The notes: generated by a model not told the origin, from the sequence alone. A DNA stretch of 8,352 bases from WHTB01 sp050699035 (GCA_050699035.1 JBOHDE010000176.1:1-8352); one strand, 5' to 3'. Shown: positions 1-7,336, numbered from the stretch's first letter. Translations and numbers: made by a program.

Positions 1-230
1 TGCACGGTCGCCCGTGGGACGTCGATCGTGTCGCCCACGCCGAGGGTGCGCCCCACCCCGTCGACGCGCACCGCGATGGTGCCTTCGAGCACCTCGAAGT
101 GCTCATCCTGGGCCGGATGGGAGTGTCGGGGCGGGGCACTGCCACCCGGCTCGTACGTCGCCTCGACGACGAGCAGCTCCGGCGTGCTCTCCTGGATCGT
201 CACCGACTGATGCGGGGACAGCGTCAACAC
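1..230 (-). CDS. Cupin-domain protein (partial, C-terminus beyond left edge)
   Basis: The minus-strand frame gives a single-domain cupin (small beta-barrel, usually metal-binding). Cupin motif 1, G-x5-H-x-H-x4-E-x6-G, is matched exactly by GGSAPPRHSHPAQDEHFEVL plus EG, with two His and one Glu as expected metal ligands. Motif 2 begins at the edge with G-x5-P (GDTIDVPRATVH) and its conserved His seems to be the last, incomplete codon. The start is uncertain: GTG codons lie at 236-234 and 230-228. The purine-rich AGGGAG upstream is about 9 nt from the second but only 3 nt from the first, so I chose the second. It lies just downstream of mrp in the same direction, about 47 nt after its stop, so it is probably the last visible gene of the operon. 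Substrate and function cannot be told; small cupins range from sensors to dioxygenases and isomerases. Whether it serves formate dehydrogenase is unknown. Confidence 0.8.
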   Translation of the reverse strand, partial: MLTLSPHQSVTIQESTPELLVVEATYEPGGSAPPRHSHPAQDEHFEVLEGTIAVRVDGVGRTLGVGDTIDVPRATV

Positions 231-277
231 GTCCACGGTCTCCCTATCGTTGAACCAGCGCGCGCCCAGTAAACCAC

Positions 278-1417
278 TCAGGAGGCGACCGGGGTGAGAC
301 CAAGGCGGCGTCCGGCTAGGCCGCGTCCCCGCGCGGCGAGCTGATCGGCGATGGCCCGGAGCTCCTTGGCCGCGGGTGAGTCCGGGTCAGCAAGTACGAG
401 TGGCTCCCCGGAGTCGCTTCGTTCGCGCAGGCTTATGTCCAACGGCACCCGACCGAGCAGGGGGACGTGCGCGCCCACCACCCGGGTGAGCGCCTCAGCC
501 ACGAACTGGCCACCACCCGAGCCGAACACGTCCACCTTCTGCCCGCAGTGCGGGCACGGCAGCGATGACATGTTCTCGACCACCCCGACGATCCGCTGGT
601 GTGTTTGCACCACGATCGCGCCAGCCCGTTCGGCCACCTCGGCCGCGGCCTGCTGCGGGGTCGTCACGACCAGGATCTCCGCCCGCGGGACCAGCTGGGC
701 GACGGAGATCGCGATGTCGCCCGTGCCCGGCGGCAGATCCATGAACAACACGTCAAGGTCGCCCCAGTACACATCGGCCAGGAACTGCTCCAGGGCTCGG
801 TGCAGCATCGGGCCCCGCCAGACGATCGGTGTGTTGCCGGCGGTGAACATCCCGATCGAGATGACGCTGATGTCCCGGGCCGACGGCGGCATGATCATCT
901 GCTCCACCTGGGTGGGCGTGCCGGTCACGCCCAGCATCCGGGGCACCGAATGCCCATAGATGTCGGCGTCGACGATGCCGACCTTCCGTCCCATCCCCGC
1001 CATCGCCGCAGCCAGGTTCACGGTCACCGACGACTTACCCACTCCGCCCTTGCCGCTCGCGACCGCGTAGATACGGGTCAGCGATTCGGGCTTGGCGAAG
1101 GGGATCTCCCGCGCGCCCCGGTCGCCCATCAGCCTGGTCTGAAGTACCTGGCGCTGTTCGTCGCTCATCACGCCGAAATTGACGTCGACCCGCGACACCC
1201 CGGGCAGTTTCGACACCGCGCTGGTGACGTCCCGCTTGATCGTCTCGTGCAGGGGGCACCCCTGGATGGTCAACAGCACCGAGACGCGGACCGCTCCGTG
1301 TGACCCGACGTCAATACTCTCGACCATGTCGAGGTCGGTGATCGGGCGGTGGATCTCGGGATCCTGGACCGCGTCCAGCGCCTCCGTCACCTGCTCAACG
1401 GTGGGTACAGAAGCCAT
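278..1417 (-). CDS. mrp: Mrp/ApbC/NBP35-family iron-sulfur carrier P-loop ATPase
   Basis: A 379-residue protein with the usual two-part Mrp layout. Residues about 5-90 form a MIP18/DUF59 domain (EQVTEALDAVQDPEI and the conserved TIQGCPLHETI around 50-60). Residues about 113-355 form a SIMIBI-class ATPase with the deviant Walker A GKGGVGKS (122-129), a switch region starting DADIYGHS (150-157) and Walker B-like DLPPGTGD (227-234). The CPHC motif at 288-291 is the family's pair of cysteines that bridges a labile [4Fe-4S] cluster in the dimer. The family is known to hold and transfer Fe-S clusters to apoproteins in the cytoplasm. The ATG start follows a GGGGTG-type ribosome site, 17 nt after the stop of the NrfD gene, so it is co-transcribed with the formate dehydrogenase. 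That enzyme carries five [4Fe-4S] clusters, so a dedicated supply role is a reasonable inference, not shown. Length and motifs are complete. Confidence 0.95.
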   Translation of the reverse strand: MASVPTVEQVTEALDAVQDPEIHRPITDLDMVESIDVGSHGAVRVSVLLTIQGCPLHETIKRDVTSAVSKLPGVSRVDVNFGVMSDEQRQVLQTRLMGDRGAREIPFAKPESLTRIYAVASGKGGVGKSSVTVNLAAAMAGMGRKVGIVDADIYGHSVPRMLGVTGTPTQVEQMIMPPSARDISVISIGMFTAGNTPIVWRGPMLHRALEQFLADVYWGDLDVLFMDLPPGTGDIAISVAQLVPRAEILVVTTPQQAAAEVAERAGAIVVQTHQRIVGVVENMSSLPCPHCGQKVDVFGSGGGQFVAEALTRVVGAHVPLLGRVPLDISLRERSDSGEPLVLADPDSPAAKELRAIADQLAARGRGLAGRRLGLTPVAS

Positions 1418-1434
1418 GCGTTCACCCCAGGTCG

Positions 1435-2424
1435 CTATTGGATGCTGAAGATAACCGCTGCGCGCAGCGCCAGTACGCCGAGCAGGACCAGGCCGGGGAT
1501 CGCGACCGACGTCGCTACCGACGCCGGTCGCGAGGTCGCGACCGAAGTCGCTACCGACCCCGAGCGGACAGGTACTGCTTCCCCCTCACCGGTGACGGCG
1601 AGCCGAGCGGTGAGGAGGCCGCCGATTCCAGGCGCGAGGCCGGCGAATGCCACCAGCCAGAGCAGGATCCAGGGGAAGCCGAAGGCGATGCCCAGTACCC
1701 CGGCCGGGATCAGCGTGAGGACGAAGACCACGATCAGTGCGAGCTCGAGGAGGGCGTAGAGGCGCTCGGAGATGATGAGCGTGTCGGCGCTGGCTTCCGC
1801 CTCCGGACGGTAGCGCAGAAGGAACAGGAGCAGCGCGGCTGAGCCGGACAGCCCGGAGGCGAGGAAGAGCCCGCCCAATGCCCAGGTGTCACTCCACACC
1901 GGTTGGTTCGACACAGCCAGCAGCACGCCGGTGTAGCCGGCGATGAACAGGCCGAAGACGGCCCCTACGGTGATCACGAGCTTTCCCAGCGTCCCGTCCA
2001 GCAGCCGTACGGCCCGTTGCGCCAGCGGGAGACGGATCTTTTGGTCGCGGACCAGCGCCTCAACGAATGACACCGTGGCGAAGGCGCCGAACACCACCAG
2101 GGCCCACACGCCGACCGACATCGGCGACCAGTACTTGAGAGTGAAGCCCGCGTCGCCCGGGGTCGTGTTCCACATCATGTGCCAGAAACGCAGCGGCTTA
2201 CCCAGGTCGAGGGTCAGCAGGATCGGGCACAGCGGCAGCGTCAGGAAGGCGACGTAATAGCCGATGCGCGCCGCCGGCTCGTCCGATCGGCCACCCCGGA
2301 GGCGGAACAGGGTGGCGATGACGTAGGACCCTCCCGAGAGACCGGCCAGGAAGAAGTAGAACAGGATGTACCAGGTCCAGTCGGGTGCGCGAACAAAATG
2401 CTGGACCTCGTCAGCCAGCAGCAT
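1435..2424 (-). CDS. nrfD: NrfD/PsrC-family integral membrane subunit of formate dehydrogenase
   Basis: A 329-residue membrane protein with about eight hydrophobic helices (near residues 17-40, 53-74, 99-124, 142-168, 180-204, 220-250, 252-275 and 309-328). The helix-1 region FLAGLSGGSYV and the LDLGKPLRFWHM stretch after helix 2 are typical of the NrfD/PsrC family, which anchors Fe-S subunits and exchanges electrons with quinone without heme. It follows the four-cluster subunit directly and so replaces the cytochrome b gamma subunit (FdnI type) of the E. coli enzyme. The ATG at 2424-2422 overlaps the beta stop as TGATG. A TTG one codon upstream is also open but less likely. The loop before the last helix (residues 291-310) holds a VATS-type tetrapeptide repeat, which is not a family feature. 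The membrane role is well supported; the quinone site is inferred from the family. Confidence 0.9.
   Translation of the reverse strand: MLLADEVQHFVRAPDWTWYILFYFFLAGLSGGSYVIATLFRLRGGRSDEPAARIGYYVAFLTLPLCPILLTLDLGKPLRFWHMMWNTTPGDAGFTLKYWSPMSVGVWALVVFGAFATVSFVEALVRDQKIRLPLAQRAVRLLDGTLGKLVITVGAVFGLFIAGYTGVLLAVSNQPVWSDTWALGGLFLASGLSGSAALLLFLLRYRPEAEASADTLIISERLYALLELALIVVFVLTLIPAGVLGIAFGFPWILLWLVAFAGLAPGIGGLLTARLAVTGEGEAVPVRSGSVATSVATSRPASVATSVAIPGLVLLGVLALRAAVIFSIQ
1500..1558 (-). repeat. In-frame 12-bp tandem repeat encoding VATS tetrapeptides
   Basis: Two 23-bp copies (1500-1522 and 1536-1558) differ at one base and are offset by 36 bp. Each is itself made of 12-bp units of the type gtcgcnaccgac. 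In the NrfD reading frame this gives VATS-VATS-RPAS-VATS-VAIP (residues 291-310), in the loop between the last two predicted membrane helices. The 12-bp period keeps the frame, so changes in copy number would lengthen or shorten the loop without breaking the gene. Confidence 0.8.
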
Positions 2425-3290
2425 CAATCCTCACCCGCCTCGGTCTCGGGTGACGTGGGGGACGTCGTGTCAGCACCGGATGGCGACTCGACGGCTGGCT
2501 CCCGGCGCCGACGCAGCGCGATCAGGCCGCCGAGCACCGCCAGCACCGCGGTACCCAGTGCACCGAGGTAACCGCCCGCGTTGTTGCGGCCCGGCCGCAC
2601 CGCGTTCTCCTTGTTCGGCAGGTGGTACGCCTCCGGCTCGTCCATCAGCAGGAAGAACGCGTTGAGCCCGCCGTAGATCGAGGAGTCGTCGCCGTAGAGG
2701 CGCGCCTCGGGGACACCCTGCTCATGCAGGTCGCTGACGCGCTGGCGGGCCGCCCGCTGCAGCTCCTCGACCGGCCCGAACTGGATCGACTCGGTCGGGC
2801 AGGCCTTGGCGCAGGCCGGTTCCATCCCGCCCTGGAGCCGGTCGTAGCAGAGCGTGCACTTCTGCGCGACCCCTTTGTCCTCGTCCTGCGAGATCACGTC
2901 GTACGGGCACGCCGCGATGCAGTTGCGGCAGCCGTTGCACACGTCGGGCTGGATGTAGACGCTGTCGAACTCGGTCCGGATGATCGCTCCGGTCGGGCAG
3001 ACATCCATACAGCTGGCGTGCTGACAGTGTTTGCAGACGTCCGACATCATCAGCCACGCCTTGCCCTGGCCCGTGCCCATCGACTCGTCCGGCACGTTGT
3101 CGATGAACTGCACATGCCGCCAGTTCTGCGCGTCGAGTCGCCCGGTGTTGTCGTAGCCGTCGCCGAAGACCGGCTCGTTGGCGGGCAGCTCGTTCCACGT
3201 CTTGCAGGCCACCTCGCAGGCCTTGCAGCCGATGCACACGCTCGTGTCGGTGAAGAACCCGTAGGCCTGGCCGGGGGTGATTTGCGCCAT
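2424..3290 (-). CDS. fdnH: Formate dehydrogenase iron-sulfur (beta) subunit
   Basis: A 288-residue electron-transfer subunit of the FdnH/FdoH, DMSO-reductase-type family. Sixteen cysteines form four [4Fe-4S] ligand sets: C19/22/25/29 (CIGCKACEVAC), C86/89/94/98 (CKHCQHASCMDVCP), C118/121/124/128 (CNGCRNCIAACP) and C145/148/160/164 (CTLC...CAKACP). Near the C-terminus one hydrophobic helix (about 239-259) followed by RRRR fits the single membrane anchor seen in FdnH. An acidic, Ser/Thr/Pro-rich tail follows. There is no signal peptide, so it would be exported with the Tat-bearing alpha subunit, as is known for related enzymes. The ATG start is 1 nt after the fdhE stop, and its stop overlaps the NrfD start (TGATG), which implies translational coupling. 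It carries electrons from the alpha subunit to the membrane subunit. Confidence 0.95.
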   Translation of the reverse strand: MAQITPGQAYGFFTDTSVCIGCKACEVACKTWNELPANEPVFGDGYDNTGRLDAQNWRHVQFIDNVPDESMGTGQGKAWLMMSDVCKHCQHASCMDVCPTGAIIRTEFDSVYIQPDVCNGCRNCIAACPYDVISQDEDKGVAQKCTLCYDRLQGGMEPACAKACPTESIQFGPVEELQRAARQRVSDLHEQGVPEARLYGDDSSIYGGLNAFFLLMDEPEAYHLPNKENAVRPGRNNAGGYLGALGTAVLAVLGGLIALRRRREPAVESPSGADTTSPTSPETEAGED

Positions 3291-3291
3291 C

Positions 3292-4167
3292 TCAGAACCC
3301 CATCAGATTAGGTGTGATCTTGGAGAGGCCGCGCTCGGTCGCGTAGAGGTCGAGGGGTAGCGCCGCCAGCTCGTCGACCTCCGGTATGGCCTGGGGGTCG
3401 TGGCCCAGGTCGACGTCGATCAGGTACCGCTCGCAGCTCGCGCAGGCTTCGACCCTGATGTGCGGGAACGTCGCGTCGCCGCTGTCGCCGCGACCCACCT
3501 GCGGCCCCTCGTGCTGCTCGGCGTAGACGGTGCGCCGCGCGCCCGCCGTCTCCCCACAGGCGGCGCAGGTACTGCTGGAGAAGCTCCAACTCTGCCCGCA
3601 CCGGGCGCACAGTAGCTGGCGCCTCCCGCTGACGAGGCGCTCGCCGGTATCGGTGCGGAAGCTGAGCTGTGGCGGCCCTCCACACCTCGGGCAGCGCCGA
3701 CCGCCCCTGGGGGAGGGGTCCCGAGCACACGCGGCATCCGCGTCCACCGCCTCCAGCGGCCCCCGCAGCGAGGCACGGGCGAGATACCGCTCCACCGGGA
3801 CGAGCTCGTCACCGGCGAGCCACGCCGCCATCAGCTCCCCACCCGTGACGAGGTCACCCACGGGGTTGGGGAGCAGCGCCTCGACGAGTGGCTGCGGCCC
3901 GAACCCCGCCGTGACCGCCACGACACGGGGGAGCACGCGCTCGGCCGTCCAGCTGGCGAGGGCGTCCGGCCGCGCGGTGCCCGTCTCGCCCCTCTGTCCG
4001 TCCGGCCCATCCCACGCACGCGCGGCTGCCCACGCCTCCTCCCATACCTCGAGCAGGGCGAGATAGAGGGTGAGTACCTCAGCGGCGAAGGCGTGCCGGC
4101 CGCGCAACGTCTCCGCCCGTCGGCGGGGAGCCGCCCACGGACTTGTCTCGACGCGCGCCGCGACCAT
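3292..4167 (-). CDS. fdhE: Formate dehydrogenase accessory protein FdhE
   Basis: A 291-residue cytoplasmic maturation factor. The C-terminal half has four CxxC pairs: C159/C162 (CPRCG), C187/C190 (CARCG), C201/C204 (CAACG) and C242/C245 (CASC). These fit the two rubredoxin-like zinc/iron ribbons of FdhE. The closing part (SCERYLIDVDL, VDELAALPLDLYATERGL, ITPNLMG) is the family signature. The N-terminal helical part (about 20-140) is less conserved. FdhE is known to bind the catalytic subunit of Tat-exported formate dehydrogenases and is needed for their activity. The ATG at 4167-4165 overlaps the alpha stop as TGATG. An open frame extends upstream to 4293 but would lie inside the alpha gene, so I reject the longer start. 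Its place between alpha and beta is noteworthy, since in E. coli fdhE follows fdoGHI. Confidence 0.93.
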   Translation of the reverse strand: MVAARVETSPWAAPRRRAETLRGRHAFAAEVLTLYLALLEVWEEAWAAARAWDGPDGQRGETGTARPDALASWTAERVLPRVVAVTAGFGPQPLVEALLPNPVGDLVTGGELMAAWLAGDELVPVERYLARASLRGPLEAVDADAACARDPSPRGGRRCPRCGGPPQLSFRTDTGERLVSGRRQLLCARCGQSWSFSSSTCAACGETAGARRTVYAEQHEGPQVGRGDSGDATFPHIRVEACASCERYLIDVDLGHDPQAIPEVDELAALPLDLYATERGLSKITPNLMGF

Positions 4168-7100
4168 CAGATCTTCTCGATGTTGACGAGGAACGCCTTG
4201 AACTCGGGAGTCCGCGAGCTGGCGTCGCCGACGAAGGGAGTGAGCGCGTTGGCGAGCCAGTGCTGGCCAGTGTTGATGCCGACGAAGCCCCAATGGATGG
4301 GGATGCCGATGTGGTAGATGGTCTTCCCGTCCACCTGGAGCGGCCCGAGGCGTTTGGTCACCACCGCGCGGACCTCGAGCTTGCCCCGCTTCGACGAGAC
4401 CCGCACCATGTCGCCGTTCTCGATCCCCTTCTCGCGGGCGAGCTCGGCCGGGACCTCCACGAAAGCCTCCGGCTGGAGCTGGACCAGCTGCTCGACGTGC
4501 TGGGTGATGTAGTGCTCGTGCTCGGTGAGGCGGTAGGAGGTTGCCACGTACGGGTAGTCGGCCGAGGTGCCGAACCGGCTCGGCCGGCCGGCCTGCTCGT
4601 CGTACCGGAAGGCCGCCGGCGTCGCCGATACCTCCGGATGCAGCGGGTTCTCCACCGGCGACTCGATGGGCTCGTAGTGTTCGGGGAACGGCCCGTCAGC
4701 CACCGAGTTGCTGAACAGCCGGCCGGTACCCTCCGCGGTCATGATGAATGGCAGCGGGGCGTCGGGGCCGGGCGCGGTGTCGGGCGCGTAGTCGGGCACG
4801 TCGCCCACCCAGAGGCCCTGGTCGGCGTCCCAGCTGATCCCTGGCCGGTCCGGATCCCACGGGCGCCCCTGCGGGTCGGCGGAGGCCCGGTTGTAGAGGA
4901 CCCGCCGGTTGGCCGGCCAGCTCCACGCCCAGTTCGGGTAGAAACCCATGCCCGTCGGGTCGTTCTTCTCCGGATCCTGTACGCCGTCACGGCGCTTGGT
5001 CAGGTTGCCGCTCTCCGGATAGTGGCCGGTGTAGATCCAGTCGCCGGCGGTCGTGGTGCCGTCGTCTTTGAGGTCGGCGAAGGTCTCGAGCCGCTTGCCG
5101 CTGGTGAGATCCCGCCCGTTGATCTCCTGGGCGAGCTCGTCCAGGGTCGGCTTGAGCGGGTCCTGGTAAGGAAGCGCAAGGTCGAAGATCGGCGTCGGGT
5201 GCTTCCCGCCCTGCTGCCGGTAGAGGTCGCGCACCCGGCCGAAGAGCTCGGCAAGGATCCAGTGGTCGTGGCGGGCCTCGCCCTCCGGCGGCAGGACCTG
5301 GTCCTTCCACTGCGCCCAGCGGCCGCTGTTGGTGAACGACCCGTCCTTCTCGATCCAGTGTGTGGCCGGGAGCATGAACACCTCGGTCTGCACCTTGCCC
5401 GGATCGATGCCGGGTGCGCGCCAGAACTCCGAGCTGGTGGTGGCGAAGGCGTCCATGACGCATAGCCACTTGAGGTTGGACAGGGCCTGCAGCACCTGGT
5501 TGGAGTCGGGCCCGATGCTGGTGGCCGTCATCCCGGACAGCATGACCCCTTCCATCTTGCCCCGCAGTGCCTGGTCGAAGATCGAGATCCAGGACGAGTT
5601 CGCCGCAGGCTTGGGAATGTGGTCGAAGGCGAAGTCGTTGTCCTTGGTGGCCGCGTCGCCGTAGAACGCCTTGAGCAGGCTCACCATGAACGGGCGGTAG
5701 TTCTCGCCGAAGTAGTTCACCGCGTTAGGGCGCGCCTTCTTGCTCGCGCTCTGCTCCACGTAGTCGTCGAGGTTCCGCTGGCCGGGAGCGGGGATCCTCA
5801 GGTAGCCGGGCAGGATCTCCCAGGAGATCGCGTGGTCGGTGTTGCCCTGGATGTTGGCGTGGCCGCGCTCTGCGTTCATGCCGCCGCCGGGGCGGCCCAT
5901 GTTGCCCAGCAGCAGCTGCAGCAGCGCGCCCGAGCGGATGAGCTGCACGCCGGTGGTGTGGTGGGTGAGGCCGACCGCGTAGACGATCGTCATCACCTTC
6001 TCGGGCCGCCCCATCTCCCCGACCAGGCTCGCCACCTCGAGGAACTGGTCCCGCGGGATGCCCGTGATGCGCTCGACCATCTCCGGCGTGTACCGGCTGT
6101 AGTGCTTGCGCATCAGGTTGAGCACCGAGCGGGGGTGCTCGATGTCCACCTTGGCGTGGCCGTCTTCGGTTTCGTACGTCCAGGCACCGGTGTCGTAGGT
6201 GCCGGCCTCCTCGTCGAACCCGTTGAACATCCCGTCGGAGAACTCGTAGTCCGCACTCACCACCAAGCCCGCGTTGGTCGCGTACTCCACGTACTCCTTG
6301 TGGTAGAGGTCGTTCTCCAGGACGTAGTTGATCAACCCGCCGAAGTAGGCGACGTCCGACCCGGTGCGGATCCGCAGGTGTGTGTCGGCGACGGCGGAGG
6401 TCCGGGTGAAGCGTGGATCGGCGTGGATTATCTTCGCGCCTCGGTCGATCTTGGCCCGCATGAGCCACCGGAAGCCGACCGGATGCGCCTCGGCCGGGTT
6501 GGCCCCGTTGATCAGGATCAGGTCCGCATGCCTGATGTCACGCCAGTGGTTGGTCATGGCCCCTCGGCCAAACGTGGCGGCCAAACTGACCACCGTGGGG
6601 CCGTGTCAAACCCGGGCTTGTTGCTCCACATGGACGAGGCCTAGGCAACGCATCACCTTGGTGGCGAAGTAGCCCTCCTCCGAGCTGAACGCAGCCCCGC
6701 CGGCGAAGGCGATGCCCTCGCAGCGGTTCACGACGTTGCCGTCGGCGTCCTTGGTGACGAACGTACGGTCGCGCGACGCCTTGATGTTGCGGGCCAGCTT
6801 GTCCAGGGTGAAGTCCCAGGAGACGTGCTTCCACTCGTTCGTCCCAGGTGCGCGATAGAGCGGGCTCGGCACGCGCCGACGGGAGATGGCGAGCTCCAGC
6901 GAACTCGCCCCCTTCGGGCACAACGTTCCCTCGTTGACCGGGCTGTCCGGGTCACCCTCGATCTGGAGCAGTTCGACCTTGCCGTTCGAGGCCTTCTTCG
7001 TGTAGGCGAGCAGTGCGCACCCCACCGCGCAATAGGGGCAGACGGAGCGCGAGACGGTGGCTCCGTCGATCCGCAGGTGCCGCTTCACCTTCGTGGCCTG

Positions 7101-7190
7101 AGTGACATCGAAGCCAAGCGCGGAAACACCTAAGACCGCCGTACCCGCCGCGCTCACGCCAAGAAACTTGCGCCGTGTGATCTCCTCCAC
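4167..7190 (-). CDS. fdnG: Selenocysteine-containing formate dehydrogenase catalytic (alpha) subunit, Tat-exported
   Basis: A 1007-residue molybdopterin oxidoreductase interrupted by an in-frame TGA (6608-6606) decoded as selenocysteine 195; length and Sec position closely match E. coli FdnG. The N-terminus has a Tat signal (RR at 6-7 in TRRKFLGVSAAG, then a hydrophobic stretch to about 26). One [4Fe-4S] cluster is bound by C51/C54/C58/C91 with the electron-relay K93. The active site reads QARV-U-HGPTV with catalytic His196. Family stretches NPAEAHPVGFRW and GNMGRPGGGMNAERGHANIQ are intact. The C-terminal dinucleotide-binding domain spans about 879-1007. The enzyme oxidises formate to CO2 at a Mo or W bis-MGD centre outside the cytoplasmic membrane. 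The GTG start is preceded at 7 nt by GGAGGAAGGAG. Longer in-frame starts (to 7337) lie upstream of the predicted transcription start and would bury the Tat motif. Automated callers would likely split this gene into 7190-6606 and 6593-4167. Confidence 0.95.
6576..6608 (-). promoter_or_regulatory. Selenocysteine UGA codon and SECIS-like hairpin
   Basis: The element starts at the TGA (6608-6606). Eleven bases later a 7-bp stem, GGUGGUC (6594-6588) with GGCCGCC (6582-6576), closes the five-base loop AGUUU. The position (15-33 nt counted from the U of UGA) and a GU in the loop resemble the bacterial SECIS of E. coli fdhF and fdnG, where SelB contacts the loop. The bases UGACACGGCCC also agree with fdhF as I remember it. 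The hairpin is inside the coding sequence and its codons still give the conserved HGPTV-VSLAATFGRG residues. Base pairing is read by eye; SelB recognition is inferred. Confidence 0.85.
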
Positions 7191-7197
7191 CGCCGGA

Positions 7198-7208
7198 CTC
7201 CTTCCTCC
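7198..7208 (-). promoter_or_regulatory. Strong Shine-Dalgarno of the alpha subunit
   Basis: GGAGGAAGGAG ends 7 nt before the GTG at 7190-7188. It is the best ribosome-binding site in the window and decides the start of the formate dehydrogenase: the Tat arginines then fall at residues 6-7. Confidence 0.85.
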
Positions 7209-7238
7209 GTCCCCCCGGCATGTGGGTACTCGGCGGCC

Positions 7239-7266
7239 CGTTGCATGGACCACCATCGGTGCAACG
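7239..7266 (-). promoter_or_regulatory. Inverted repeat in the predicted leader of the formate dehydrogenase operon
   Basis: CGTTGCA and TGCAACG form a perfect 7-bp inverted repeat with a 14-nt spacer, arm centres 21 bp apart (two helical turns). It lies just downstream of the predicted transcription start (about +5 to +32). It could be an operator for a dimeric repressor or a leader hairpin; the spacer also contains ATGG/CCAT, which could form an alternative short stem. Function is inferred from position only. Confidence 0.45.
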
Positions 7267-7276
7267 TTCTCTCGAC

Positions 7277-7306
7277 ATTCTCGATCCCTTGCTTTGCGCA
7301 CGTCAA
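7277..7306 (-). promoter_or_regulatory. Predicted sigma-70-type promoter of the formate dehydrogenase operon
   Basis: On the minus strand TTGACG (7306-7301) and GAGAAT (7282-7277) are separated by 18 nt. The first is one base from the -35 consensus TTGACA, and the second is one base from the TAGAAT form common in actinomycetes. Transcription would start near 7270, giving a leader of about 80 nt before the GTG. No other pair this good was seen in the 7191-7390 gap. The call is by eye. Confidence 0.5.
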
Positions 7307-7336
7307 TGCTTCGCGCTGACCCGCCCGACGTGCGCA
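7295..7336 (-). promoter_or_regulatory. Spaced inverted repeat TGCGCACGTC overlapping the -35 box
   Basis: TGCGCACGTC (7295-7304) and its exact reverse complement GACGTGCGCA (7327-7336) are separated by 22 bp, arm centres 32 bp apart (about three helical turns). Both arms contain the palindromic core TGCGCA; the upstream arm extends to the perfect palindrome GTGCGCAC (7330-7337). One arm overlaps the predicted -35 hexamer and the other lies near -57 to -66, so this is a plausible binding site pair for a regulator of the operon. Which regulator is unknown; the MarR-like gene nearby is one candidate. Confidence 0.5.

Noticed and set aside
4168..4293. Longer FdhE start inside the alpha gene
   Set aside because: The extra 42 residues are arginine-rich shadow sequence of the alpha C-terminus, and the ATG in the TGATG overlap fits the family length.
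4143..6644. Large plus-strand open frames (4143-5465 and 5619-6644)
   Set aside because: They lie antisense to the conserved alpha subunit, have biased Arg/Val/Gly/Ala-rich composition and no recognisable motif; they result from high GC content.
6952..7278. Small minus-strand frame of 108 codons starting at 7278
   Set aside because: Its ATG is inside the predicted -10 region, it overlaps the alpha subunit in another frame, and it has no ribosome site or conserved pattern.
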